A stretch of DNA of 64,000 nt from Sabethes cyaneus (lineage: Eukaryota > Arthropoda > Insecta > Diptera > Culicidae): NCBI RefSeq assembly GCF_943734655.1, contig NC_071353.1:76454121-76518120 (forward strand), given 5' to 3'. Positions 22,573 to 32,444 of this stretch are shown piece by piece. Below the pieces are notes generated by a model. That model searched no databases. It saw nothing but the letters and a program-made list of their open reading frames with translations, and was not told the origin of the DNA. Within the stretch, counting starts at the first letter, position 1; each line of letters opens with the position of its first letter. Made by a program: the position numbers and the translations under genes.

Positions 22573-25500
22573 CTAGATTCCTTCTTGCTCATCAGCGGAC
22601 GATGCCGGATCTCCGCTTGGTTGTTGGATGGGTAATACGCAGATTTTCGTGATGGCACGCCGGAATTCGCCTTCTTTCGTCCGGACTGTGACTACACGAA
22701 TGTTGTTGTCATCGCCCCTGAATAGTTGCGTCACGCGTCCCAGTCTCCACTTGAGCGGTGGAAGATTTTCGTCCTTCAGCAGAACCATCGTGTCCAGGTT
22801 GACATTGTCCCGTTGCTGGGTCCAGCGTGTCCGAGGTTGCAGCCCAGAGAGGTAATCAGTCTGCCATTGTTTCCAAATACGACGGACGTACTCTTGTGTC
22901 TGCTGCCATCTGTCGAGGCGATTCATTGGTGTGCCTTCCAAACTAGGCTCGGGAACAGCGATAAGCGCACGGTGAACCAGAAAATGCCCAGGAGTGAGCA
23001 CCTCCAGGTCGTTGGGGTCAGCTGTAAGCTGTGTGAGTGGGCGAGAATTGAGACAGGCTTCAATTTGCGTGATTAGAGTTAAGAAATTGTCCAGATATAG
23101 GATAACGTTGCCAAGAGTGCTCCGGAGATGCTTCTTGAGAGACTTTACGGCGGCCTCCCAGAGCCCGCCAAAGTTTGGGGACCTCGGTGGTATGAACTTG
23201 AACGTGATGCCATCGTCGGCACAGCTGCTAGCTATGAGGTGTTGATGATGCTGAGATCCGAACAACCGAACGAGCTCATCTAGCTCGCGCTTGGCACCTC
23301 TGAAGTTTAGAGCATTGTCGCACTCGATCAGGTCTGGTTTGCCCCGTCGGGCTACGAAGCGTTTTAAAGCGGCAATGAATGCCTGGCTCGATAGATCTGC
23401 AACACATTCAACGTGCGCAGCCTTGGTTACCAGACATACGAAGATAGCAATATAGCATTTCACTGGAGGTCCTCGTTGTAATGCGCGGTAGAAAAAGGGT
23501 CCACAGTAGTCGACTCCCGTTCGAAGGAATGGAAAGGCTGGCGTTACACGTTCTGGTGGTAGTTCTCCCATGAGCTGTTCCATAACTTCTGGTTTGCAAC
23601 GGAAACATTTTACACAGGAATGCACTACCTGCCGAGCGAGATCGCGAACACGAAGTGGCCAGAATCGTTCCCGAACTACTGCTGTCATTAGCTGAGGTCC
23701 AGCATGGAAATTGTTGAGATGATAAAACTTCAGGATCAGGTCAGTAAGCGGATGTCTATTTGGAAGGATCATCGGATGACGTTGGTTGTATGTTACTGGA
23801 GCGTTTCTCAGCTGGCCACCGACGCGCAATATGCCATTGGATAACAGCGGAGATAAAGCCTTCAGCCTTGAGTTCTTTTTGACCTGTCCATCGCGAGCTA
23901 TGTCTGCGAAATCTTGAGTAAACCGCTCTACCTGTGCGATTCTAACGAGATTTTCCGTTGCTTCACGGAGTTCAGCCGTGGTGACGAGTCCATTACGACG
24001 TACATCTCGATTCTGTGGGTTTGAGTTGTGAATGAATCTGCGAATCAGCGTAGTGATACGTAGGAGCTTTGTAAACGAGGAATATAACGAAAATAATTCA
24101 TTGGGAGGTAAAACTTGAACCGGTAGCGCTATAGATTTTTCTTCTAACTGATCCGGTGGACACTCTGGTTGTACTGGAGCACTAAGTGACGGCCAAAATC
24201 TAGGTGGTTGACGAAGCCAGTCAGGACCATTCCACCATGCACCGAAATCCTTCAATTCGTTGGGAGACATTCCACGGGATATGACGTCAGCGGGATTTTC
24301 CAAGCCAGGTACGTGTCCCCAGATTCCTTTGGCCGTTAATTGCTGGATCTCCGAGACCCGGTTTGCCACAAAGGTTTTCCAACGCGATGGGCTCGATGAC
24401 AGCCAGTGGTATACTATTGTCGAGTCTGTCCAGAAGAAACCTTTCGCCTGAAGATTCACACTGGATTCAACCTTTTCGAAAAGGTGGCTAAGAAGCAGAG
24501 CAGCAGAGAGCTCGAGTCGAGGCAGGCAGATCGTGGGATTTCGTTTAGAGTTTCCAAGTGGGGCCACTTTAGACTTGGCAGTGAGCAGGTTGGCAAAGAT
24601 GTCACCGTTCGACAAGACTGCTCGGACGTAGATGCATGCACCATAGGCACGCGTAGAGGCATCGCAGAAGCCGTGCAACTGCAATGATACGGCAGACGGG
24701 GTGGCTATTACCCATCGTGGAACACTAAGCTGCCCAAGACCTTCGAGGTTGTCACGTAGTTCTATCCATTGACGTTGAGCGGAGTCGCTGAGTTCTTCAT
24801 CCCAGGCTTTTCCCTCTCTCCAGAGTTCTTGCATGAACAATTTCGCTTGTACTACCACTGGGCCGACAAGTCCCAGCGGGTCAAAAAGCCGCGCAATGTC
24901 CGATAGGACGATTCGCTTGGTGATCGGAAGACTTTCGCTGTGCTGCGGTACCTCGAAACGAAATTCATCAGCACGAGTGTCCCATTGTAAACCGAGGGTT
25001 TTTACTGGCGAAGATGGCTCGATATCTAATAACGTACGCTCATCCCTCAGGTTTTCTGGAACGACTTGGAGAATGCTTGGGCTATTGGAAGCCCACTTAC
25101 GAAGCTGAAGTCCAGCTGATTGCATCAGTTGGAGAAGTTGTTGGATTAATTCTTGGCCTTCTTCGACAGTGTGGGTGCCTGCGAGTAAGTCGTCCATATA
25201 AAAATCCTTGCCCACTACAGCAGCAGCAACAGAATGGCTCTTGGATCCGATTTCCGCAAGTTTTTGTAAGCATTTGGTCGCAAGGTAAGGAGCCGATGAA
25301 GTACCGTATGTTACGGTAGTTAGCTGGTAAGTCCTGATGGGTTCCGACGGCGAATCTCTCCAAAGAATGAGTAAGAGTTGTTGATCGGGAGGAGACATGA
25401 GAATTTGTCTGTACATCTTCTCGATGTCGGAGATGATCGCGTACTGAGGAAACCGAAATCGAAGAAGTATGACTACCAGGTCGTCCTGTACTTGCGGGCC

Positions 25501-27963
25501 AACCATGAGGACATCGTTAAGAGATACTCCAGTATCCGTTGGACAGGATGCATCGAACACTACTCTTAACTTCGTGGTGATGCTGTCTGGTCGCACGACA
25601 CAATGGTGGGGTAAATAGTAGGTTTGTAGTGCAGGATCAGGGTTGGTTATCAGCTTCATGTGTCCGAGCTCGGCATACTCGTGAATGAATGCTGCGTAGG
25701 ATTCTTTTAGAGTCTGGTTAGCGAGAAGTCGACGTTCTAAAGCTAAGAAGCGACGAGTAGCAATATCTTTCGAACTGCCGAGTTTAGCAAATGCTGCTTC
25801 CCGTTTCGGAAGTGTGACGACGAAGCGACCGGTGGAATCTCGCGTAGTGGTTTTGGCAAAATGCTCCTCGCATGCAGCTTTTTCCAAGGAAAGGGTACTG
25901 GTAGTGTGGCAAGATTCGATTTCCCAAAATCGAGCCAACTGTTCCTCGATTGTACCAGTCGAAAAAGCGAAATTAGCGACTGATGACTGTATTTTTCCAG
26001 ATCTGACTTTCCCAGATACCACCCATCCCAGTGCAGTGTTTTGGAGAATAGGTGTTTCGGGACCATTCTTCAGTTGGCCATCCTTCAGCAGGTCGTAAAA
26101 GTTTTCTACTCCGAAGATCAGGTCTATAGGACCAGGTTGACTAAACGAGGGATCCGCTAGCAGGATGTCTGATGGAATCTTTAGACTGGATACGTCGATC
26201 ACTTGATTTGGTAACTCCATCGTAATCTTGGAAAGAACGTGAAATTTCCAACTGGTATCAAAATCAGCGCGATGGGACTGGATTCGAACGGTAGTAGAAT
26301 ATTTAGACAACGTAGACGAAAGTCCAACACCACTGATTGGGATGAATTCCTTGTTACGACTCAGCCTCAATTTTTGAACAAGCTGCTCCGATATGAAATT
26401 AAGCTGCGACCCCGAATCCAGAAGAGCACGGGCCCAAAGGGACTGTCCGGTAGGATTGAAGACCTTCACGAGAGCTGTTGATAGTAACACCGTGGTAGGG
26501 ACGATATGCTGCTGCTCGTTGGGTGCTGACGAAAAGTGGCTTGCCGAAAGGGCAGTGACTGTGGGGGCTGGGTTCTCTGGAGACGTAGATGGTTTGTTTG
26601 CTTGAGCAAACTGTGAGTGATTTGCTGGAGTGAAGGACGAAGAGGATGACTGCGAACCAGATGACGAAGGCTTCGATGCTTGAGGCTGGTTTGTTTGACT
26701 ATTAGACGAATTGGTTCGTTGATGCAGCATCGTATGATGTTTATGGTTACACACGCGGCAGGCTCCACTCGCACAGTTCTTGACGAGATGTGAAGGCGAA
26801 AGGCAATTAATGCAGAGTGCATTTTTCTTAGTGGCTTCGAACCGCTCAGTAGCGGTCATTTTGCGAAAGATTTCACACTGGAACGGTGAATGAGATGACT
26901 GTTTGCAGAAGGGGCAAGTTTTCTGCGGTGTTGACATGGCTGTATGCGCTGAGGTTAGCTTGGTAGTGTTAGAACGAGATGAGAGGGACGTGCGAGGAGT
27001 ATCTGACGGTCGAGGCTTAGCTGCAGCAACAGATTGAAGGATTAAACTATGACTCCGCAAAAACTCGATGAGTTCCTTGTACGTAGGGACGTTAGTTGAT
27101 CTCCGATGCGTCTCCCAATTACGCATGGTTGCGGAATCAAGCCGCGAACTGAGCATGAATACGAGAATGGTACTCCAGTCGTCCGGATGTTCACCCACCT
27201 TCTCGAGCATCTTTAGATTGCGTTCGTATTCATCAATCAATTTATTAAGAGACTCGTGGCACTCTTTTTTCATCGATTCTACGGCAAAAAGGGCTTCCAC
27301 GTACGATTTTACTAAGAGATATTTGTTTTCGTATCTCTTTTCTAATAAGTCCCACGCGACAGAGTAATTGGCCGCTGTGACCTCGATCACTTCGATTACC
27401 CGTTTAGCATCTTTCGATAAGGATGAGACTAAATATGAAAATTTATCAACATTGCTTAGCTGAGAGGTGGAACCTATCAGCGACTGGAAGGTATCTCTAA
27501 ACGTGGGCCATTCCCTAATGGATCCATCAAAATGCGGAAGTTTTATTTCCGGAAGTTTCACTCGAGACTGTACGGTATGGGTAATTGGCTGCACGGCCAT
27601 GGCAGTGGATGTTGATGGTTTTTGCATTTTCGAACCGAGAAATCCTTTAATTTTTAGGTACAGAAGCTCAAATTCAGCACGCGTGGATTGATTAATATCC
27701 TCGATGGATTCACTACGACCTTCCTCGCCCTTGATTGATTGTTCTAGTGCCTCTTGAAATTCATCTAATAATTCTAACTCTAACCTAACGCTCCTGAATT
27801 CACGATTAATTTCTTCTAAATATTCCTTCCAAGTTTCGAGCATATTTTTATCCGTCTCCTCATTATACCTTCCGATCGACCTTTCCAGATTTTTTAGGGA
27901 ATCCATGCAAAAACGCTCCTGCTTAGAAAGCTTCTTGAGTTCAGTAGCCATCTTGATCGACAA
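22573..27963 (-). CDS. BEL/Pao gag-pol polyprotein, 1796 aa
   Basis: Single uninterrupted polyprotein that would provide capsid, protease, reverse transcriptase, RNase H and integrase for cytoplasmic particle assembly and integration. In order (approximate residues): gag with coiled-coil N-terminus; zinc-knuckle cluster CPFCKQSSHSPFQC (347), CINCLSPSHLVKNC (384) and CRVC (401); aspartic protease ALLDSGSQ (514); RT with IISDIEKMYRQI and catalytic FYMDDLLAG (921); RNase H with FCDAST (1097) and FFWTDSTIVYHW (1177); integrase zinc motif ending CVKCFRC (1451), then the DDE core TGVDYCGPF (1480), LIECDNALNF (1546) and FGGLWEAAVK (1600). The order PR-RT-RH-INT with the RNase H and H2C2 forms seen is typical of BEL/Pao. 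Starts at the ATG of MSIKMATELKK; ATG five codons in is equally possible. Ends in TAG. No missing catalytic residue found. Confidence 0.95.
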   Translation of the reverse strand: MSIKMATELKKLSKQERFCMDSLKNLERSIGRYNEETDKNMLETWKEYLEEINREFRSVRLELELLDEFQEALEQSIKGEEGRSESIEDINQSTRAEFELLYLKIKGFLGSKMQKPSTSTAMAVQPITHTVQSRVKLPEIKLPHFDGSIREWPTFRDTFQSLIGSTSQLSNVDKFSYLVSSLSKDAKRVIEVIEVTAANYSVAWDLLEKRYENKYLLVKSYVEALFAVESMKKECHESLNKLIDEYERNLKMLEKVGEHPDDWSTILVFMLSSRLDSATMRNWETHRRSTNVPTYKELIEFLRSHSLILQSVAAAKPRPSDTPRTSLSSRSNTTKLTSAHTAMSTPQKTCPFCKQSSHSPFQCEIFRKMTATERFEATKKNALCINCLSPSHLVKNCASGACRVCNHKHHTMLHQRTNSSNSQTNQPQASKPSSSGSQSSSSSFTPANHSQFAQANKPSTSPENPAPTVTALSASHFSSAPNEQQHIVPTTVLLSTALVKVFNPTGQSLWARALLDSGSQLNFISEQLVQKLRLSRNKEFIPISGVGLSSTLSKYSTTVRIQSHRADFDTSWKFHVLSKITMELPNQVIDVSSLKIPSDILLADPSFSQPGPIDLIFGVENFYDLLKDGQLKNGPETPILQNTALGWVVSGKVRSGKIQSSVANFAFSTGTIEEQLARFWEIESCHTTSTLSLEKAACEEHFAKTTTRDSTGRFVVTLPKREAAFAKLGSSKDIATRRFLALERRLLANQTLKESYAAFIHEYAELGHMKLITNPDPALQTYYLPHHCVVRPDSITTKLRVVFDASCPTDTGVSLNDVLMVGPQVQDDLVVILLRFRFPQYAIISDIEKMYRQILMSPPDQQLLLILWRDSPSEPIRTYQLTTVTYGTSSAPYLATKCLQKLAEIGSKSHSVAAAVVGKDFYMDDLLAGTHTVEEGQELIQQLLQLMQSAGLQLRKWASNSPSILQVVPENLRDERTLLDIEPSSPVKTLGLQWDTRADEFRFEVPQHSESLPITKRIVLSDIARLFDPLGLVGPVVVQAKLFMQELWREGKAWDEELSDSAQRQWIELRDNLEGLGQLSVPRWVIATPSAVSLQLHGFCDASTRAYGACIYVRAVLSNGDIFANLLTAKSKVAPLGNSKRNPTICLPRLELSAALLLSHLFEKVESSVNLQAKGFFWTDSTIVYHWLSSSPSRWKTFVANRVSEIQQLTAKGIWGHVPGLENPADVISRGMSPNELKDFGAWWNGPDWLRQPPRFWPSLSAPVQPECPPDQLEEKSIALPVQVLPPNELFSLYSSFTKLLRITTLIRRFIHNSNPQNRDVRRNGLVTTAELREATENLVRIAQVERFTQDFADIARDGQVKKNSRLKALSPLLSNGILRVGGQLRNAPVTYNQRHPMILPNRHPLTDLILKFYHLNNFHAGPQLMTAVVRERFWPLRVRDLARQVVHSCVKCFRCKPEVMEQLMGELPPERVTPAFPFLRTGVDYCGPFFYRALQRGPPVKCYIAIFVCLVTKAAHVECVADLSSQAFIAALKRFVARRGKPDLIECDNALNFRGAKRELDELVRLFGSQHHQHLIASSCADDGITFKFIPPRSPNFGGLWEAAVKSLKKHLRSTLGNVILYLDNFLTLITQIEACLNSRPLTQLTADPNDLEVLTPGHFLVHRALIAVPEPSLEGTPMNRLDRWQQTQEYVRRIWKQWQTDYLSGLQPRTRWTQQRDNVNLDTMVLLKDENLPPLKWRLGRVTQLFRGDDNNIRVVTVRTKEGEFRRAITKICVLPIQQPSGDPASSADEQEGI

Positions 27964-28634
27964 ACAGCACTAGAACAATCAATATGAACCGCGTGTCACA
28001 CACGTGCTTGCCAATTTTCCAACTAGCTAACAAAATGTATTAAAAACTGCTCACGTTCGAACCACTCAAGTCATGCAATATTGATCTAAATTTAGTAAGC
28101 CAGCGAACTGAAACTTACTGCTAGTATTTCGATCCTCGTGGATCGCATGCACATGCACATCTACTTACAGTCTCCGTAGGGGTACAAAGAGAATCCCAAG
28201 CCACGCCACGTTGCAATATAAAAGCCACCGTCTTCTATTCAATCCCGCGCAAAATAGATGATAATGGGATCAATCGATGAATAGCACACACTTCACAATG
28301 CTCCGACGCTGATGGCTACTCAGCAAGCGTCGGTTTGATATCAGTCTGCTGGCACTTTTGTTCGGTGGTTAATTAGCACTAATCTTCAGTAGGATTAACT
28401 ATCACTTGCCCAGAGTACAGTTTCGTGACACTAGAGTTTTCGGTTTTGTGAATAGTTTCACTTATGCCCACGAGTCAAAATTGTTAGTCACTTGGGCTTG
28501 AGCCGAATTTTCACCGTCACCGATACGGTACGGTTTATAGCACGACAGTTTTATTTTTCACTTGGGCCACTTGGTATGCGAAATTCACTCCGAACCGACG
28601 CGAATCGCAAGCACTGATCCCAAGGGTCCGAGAT

Positions 28635-28651
28635 CCGGTTCCGAAGGACCA
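28635..28651 (-). other. BEL/Pao primer-binding site
   Basis: On the minus strand TGGTCCTTCGGAACCGG starts 8 nt after the 5' LTR. The leading TGG matches a tRNA CCA end, as expected for the minus-strand primer. I have not assigned the tRNA. Confidence 0.65.
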
Positions 28652-28658
28652 ATTTTTA

Positions 28659-29019
28659 TGTTGCGGGGATCACTTTTCGGACCTTGGGAATCAGTGCTTT
28701 TGATATGGAGATTGAAACGATAAAACTTTATTCTCCATCGAGTATACAAATGACGATATTCGGTGTGACGAGTAATGTGGTTTATTCGAAGTTCTGATCG
28801 ATACTAAGCTTGATTTGACCTACTCCTATCGGCTTTTATCGTAAAGCGGGAAGATGAGTGGATAAGAGAAATCAATTGATTCGATGTGCACTGATAACGT
28901 TCGGCAGAATGTTATCGGGTGCTGCGATAGCTTGATAATTACTATAAGATGGAAAGAGTACACTATTCTAAATTATTCGAGCAGTTCGGTCCGTCCACAA
29001 CCGACGTGGTGCGTGAACA
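28659..29019 (-). repeat. BEL/Pao 5' LTR
   Basis: 361-bp LTR with TG...CA ends, matching 21250-21610 at every position I compared. In coding orientation it precedes the primer-binding site and should contain the promoter. Confidence 0.93.
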
Positions 29020-31144
29020 ACATTAATTTTCGAAAATATTGAGAAAGAAGCAATGATACTTAGAACAGTGTCAAACTCTTCTGAGTTTCGAAGAAATACA
29101 TTCATATCGTCCGCAAACGCAATTACTCTCAGGAATTTGTCATACACAAGGACCCCGAGCACGCTTTGATCAATCATCCGAATCAATGGTTCCACATACA
29201 AAATAAAAAGTAACATGCTCAGGGGACACCCTTGTCTGACAGATGAGTTAATTTGAAATTACTTTGTTAAAAATCCGTTAGCAGCTTTTCCGTATAAACG
29301 TTGAATGCATTCAATCAGTTGTTGTGGAAACCTGATTTTCTCTAGTACTTTCCAAAAAAATTGGTGATCTACCTTATCAAAGGCCTTCTCTAGATCAAGG
29401 CTCAGGAGAAGTCCTTTGAAGCGTTTACTTTCTATAGCTTTTGTCATTACTCTTCTAACATCTTTCAAGTTGTCCATGCATGATCGACCAGGAATACACG
29501 CACTTTGTCCAGATCCAATTAATTTTTCAATATGGTTTTGAAGTCTATTGCAAATAATTTTTGTGAAAAGTTTATAATCAGTGTTTAGTAAACTGATCGG
29601 CCTGTGATTATCTAAGCTTGTTAAATCGCCTTTCTTTGGAATTAGATAAATAATTCCATCCGTGAATTCCTTGGCTGGAACACACTGCCCATTTAGATAT
29701 AGGTTGAACAATTTTACTAAATCAGTTTTTAATAAATCGAAGTAATGAATATAAAACTCATACGTCAAACCGTCTGGACCTGGCGATTTTTTCTTGTTAC
29801 ACATTTTTAATGTTTCCCAAAGTTCATTTTCAGAAATTTCTCGGACGAGATCTGTGCTGTCTTCTGCGGATATGGTTTTACTAATGAAACTTAGGGGGTG
29901 TTCGTATTGATCCGGGTTAAAATTATTTGACGTTCCTCTATACAATCGGGAAAAATGATCATGTACTAATGATCCTAACTGAGAGCTATCTGTTACTAGC
30001 GTTCCGTCGTTTTTTAATTTTAAACCAAAACCATTTCCGCGATGCGTTGCTTTTGAAAGTTGATAAATTGTCATTTTTTCATCTTCTGCGATTGAATTGG
30101 ATGGAATTTTTGCACTAAGATTTTTTAAACGATTTTGTTCTAGATCTATCAATTTTGATTTGACTATAGCTATTTCATTTTCGACGTCATCCCCACAAGC
30201 CTGTTTCTCAAAATATTCGAAAAGTTTGTTCGAAAGTGACGCCTTCGAAGCGCTGTTCGTTTGGTTCAAGTGTCAGCTCTCTGATTTATAGAAACTTTTC
30301 ACTTTTGATTTAAAGCATTAATTCCACCATGCATTCAAATCTGTCTGATGCATAGACCTTCCCAACAGCTTGTTGTACTCTACCTTAAACCTATCTTGAA
30401 TCTCAGGAACTACAAGTAAGCTTGGATTTATCTTCCAGTAACCCCTACCACGTGACATTACCTGCTCCTTTTTTATTCTCAGCGTTAATAACACACAATG
30501 GTGATCTGAAAATGACATTAGCAAAGTCTTGCAGCTAGATATGTCACATAAAATATTTTTTGAAGTATAAAACCGATCTAATCGTGAAGCCGACTGATTT
30601 CTGTGGAAAGTAAATCTGTGCGTCTTCATCGATTTTGCAACGTCTTTCAATGAAAATAGCTCAATTAAATTTTTAAGGCCGTTCGAAAAGTTTTTGTGCA
30701 ATCCTTTTGAATCGCACTCCTCCAAAATACAATTAAAATCTCTTCCGAGCATCATACTAGTGGTTCCAGATTTGTTCAAGTGAACAGCTAGATCTTCCGT
30801 AAACAATTTATCTCTCTCTTTCTTCATTTCATTCCCTGAATGAACATAAACATTAACAAAATTAACATCATTAACAACGAAAGATACAATTCTTCCAGTA
30901 GGATCTAACAGATAATTTGAATAATCAAAGGATTTCCTAATAAGTACTGCAGTACCCTTCTTGTCCACACTAATGTTTACTAAAGCATTGTGTGATGTTA
31001 TAAAGGAAAAATCAGTATAGCTAGCTTCTTGCAAGAACACGATATCAATATTGTGCTAGTTGATAAACTCTTTTAAAAGGTTCTTATTTACTTGTATGCT
31101 AGTGCTGTTAAGATTAATTGTTCCGACTGAACAAATAAAATTCA
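29020..31144 (-). pseudogene. L1-like ORF2 endonuclease-RT, 5' and central part
   Basis: Starts MNFICSVGTINLNSTSIQ at 31144. Stops interrupt an otherwise continuous frame: TAG near 31060, TAA at 30318-30320, a TGA near 30270, and TAA at 29259-29261. Endonuclease: VFLQEASYTD, MLGRDFNCILEECDSKG, RLDRFYTS, FSDHHCVLL. Reverse transcriptase: KKKSPGPDGLTYEFY, LIPKKGD, NHRPISLLNTDYKLFTKI, SLDLEKAFDKVDH, QGCPLSMLLF and catalytic VIAFADDMNVF. The chain is cut after SKINV by the BEL long terminal repeat and continues at 21249. All stops lie in one frame with no large gap, so this copy decayed by point mutation, not rearrangement. Confidence 0.85.
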
Positions 31145-31164
31145 TTGTGTTAGTGTGTTAACAA

Positions 31165-31983
31165 TTATTTGAAACTTTTCACCGGTTTTTTCCGTCTATT
31201 TAGCGATTTTGAACGTTGTGCTTGAGCACACAATAGACTGCTTTCTGTAGGGGGTACACAGACTTGTTTCTTGGAAACTACAACGGACTCCGATGAATCG
31301 GAGTCTTTTGTATTAATTGGGCGTCCTCGCTTCTTCTTACTAGGCAGAACTTTCATCTCAGCATCCTCTCCGCCATCTTGTTCAACAGCGGCTTCCTTTG
31401 TCACGTTGTCTTTGACGCCATTCTGAACCGCTTTACCTTTTTGCTGCTCTCTTAGCACAACCATGCCAGACGCGGATGGTAGTTGAACCGTAAGACCGTT
31501 TGCAACTACATTTGCAAAAGATCTAGGGTTTTCATCGTTACTTTCCTCGTAGCCAAGTGTTATTTCCTTAGTCCTACCCGACGCAGCTTGCAGACGTGTA
31601 TTTACACTCTGGCGCTTCGGGCAATTTGCTTTCAGATGATCCAGAGACCCACAAGCAAAACATTTGCTCAGCATACCGTCATAGAAAATCCTTGCTCTGA
31701 TGTGCTGAAAGTTGACTTGCGCCGGAGTTTCCGAGACAATTTCCATGTGAGCACCTCGAATTCCATTGCATATTGGAAAACCAGACTCTGCGGGATATCG
31801 TTCGCGCACTAACTGGTGAACATTTCCGTACTTTGCTAGAACTGCGGCGATCTGCTCATCTTTGACCTCTGGCGATAGACCGAAGATTCTCACATAACGG
31901 AACGTACCGTTTGCAGCTGTCACAGGAACCTGCAAACGGTCTCCATTCGCATACCGGAATTCCACGTTGGTTCCTAGCTTATC
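31165..31983 (-). CDS. L1-like ORF1 (RRM-like, one CCHC knuckle)
   Basis: ORF1 nucleic-acid-binding protein of the L1-like LINE, about 270 codons and open. No ATG begins it: the frame runs in from upstream (KALDKLGTNVEFRYANGD), where an 8-A run at about 31990 precedes an in-frame stop, so the true N-terminus may be lost to a homopolymer indel. Visible: an RRM-like stretch (FRYVRIFGLSP...VAAVLAKYGNVHQLVRERYP-type residues), a CCHC knuckle CFACGSLDHLKANC, then a lysine-rich tail with SKKKRGRPIN and RRKKPVKSFK. ORF2 starts 21 bp downstream (ATG at 31144). Possibly partial. Confidence 0.7.
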   Translation of the reverse strand, partial: DKLGTNVEFRYANGDRLQVPVTAANGTFRYVRIFGLSPEVKDEQIAAVLAKYGNVHQLVRERYPAESGFPICNGIRGAHMEIVSETPAQVNFQHIRARIFYDGMLSKCFACGSLDHLKANCPKRQSVNTRLQAASGRTKEITLGYEESNDENPRSFANVVANGLTVQLPSASGMVVLREQQKGKAVQNGVKDNVTKEAAVEQDGGEDAEMKVLPSKKKRGRPINTKDSDSSESVVVSKKQVCVPPTESSLLCAQAQRSKSLNRRKKPVKSFK

Positions 31984-32059
31984 AAGTGCTTTTTTTTACT
32001 AGCGTTTCTGATTGAAACCGCACAAATAGACTGTAGTCCTCACGATACACTTAGTTGGG

Positions 32060-32230
32060 TGACCCTTGCGAAATGGTACTTTCTACGAAAAGATTTTCCG
32101 TGAAATGGTACATCCCGCGTAAGGTTTTTCGCGAAATGGTATTCTGCGAAACTCTATATTCCGCGTTATGGTCAACCGAGAATTGGTGTTCCGCAAAGTG
32201 GTATTCGGCGAAATGGTTTGTAATGATGTC
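32060..32230. repeat. Degenerate GCGAAATGGTA short tandem repeats
   Basis: Repeated variants of GCGAAATGGTATTC, spaced irregularly about 25 bp apart, with both TTCCGCG and TTCGGCG spacers. Non-coding; its 61-codon open frame is a by-product of the repeat. Confidence 0.6.
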
Positions 32231-32342
32231 GAATATTTAAATGCTATCCGCTTTATTTTATCAGGCTAAGCAATGGAGGGAGTTGTTTTCTACTTTACTG
32301 TGAGGAAAATTTGTATATTAAAACAGCCATGAACTCCGCAGA

Positions 32343-32444
32343 AACTTGCAAAACTCAAGATTGTGACAAAGGTCATCCGAGATTCACGATTTATGTACAA
32401 CACAGTTTAATTTGCGGCAATACGAAGTTTTTTGGGTCAGCTAG
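32343..32444 (+). mobile_element. Helitron-like 3' end (truncated copy)
   Basis: Begins in the phrase CTTGCAAAACTCAAGATTGTG and ends GGGTCAGCTAG. It matches the last 100 bp of the following element (34050-34147). CTAG fits the Helitron 3' signature CTRR. The next copy begins immediately (TC at 32445). Confidence 0.6.

Larger units (their letters stand above)
21250..29019 (-). mobile_element. Complete BEL/Pao LTR retrotransposon
   Basis: 7770 bp, coding on the minus strand. Two 361-bp LTRs look identical by eye. A primer-binding site, an untranslated leader (27964-28658), one long gag-pol frame (22573-27963) and a non-coding 3' stretch (21611-22572) are present. No env-like frame follows pol. 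Intact coding and matching LTRs indicate a recent, possibly still competent insertion. It sits in the L1-like LINE ORF2. A clean 5-bp target duplication is not resolved because the left flank carries a short repeat of ACATTT. Confidence 0.92.
18620..32040 (-). mobile_element. L1-like LINE in three pieces
   Basis: One non-LTR retrotransposon on the minus strand, cut by two later insertions. Pieces: 29020-32040 (ORF1, endonuclease, RT fingers/palm), 20980-21249 (RT thumb, VNVNKSRFMRIN to SKLWYLA) and 18620-19286 (QVYPAKNQHLAKIK to the C-terminal Cys/His motif CERCGNQTLDSNDHRIHRC). The protein reads across both junctions: FSKINV joins NVNKSRF over the BEL element, and KLWYLA joins QVYPAK over the TIR element. 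The single-knuckle ORF1 and the GRDFN...LDRFYTS...SDHHCVLL endonuclease resemble the L1/Tx1 group. Clade assignment is tentative. Confidence 0.75.
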
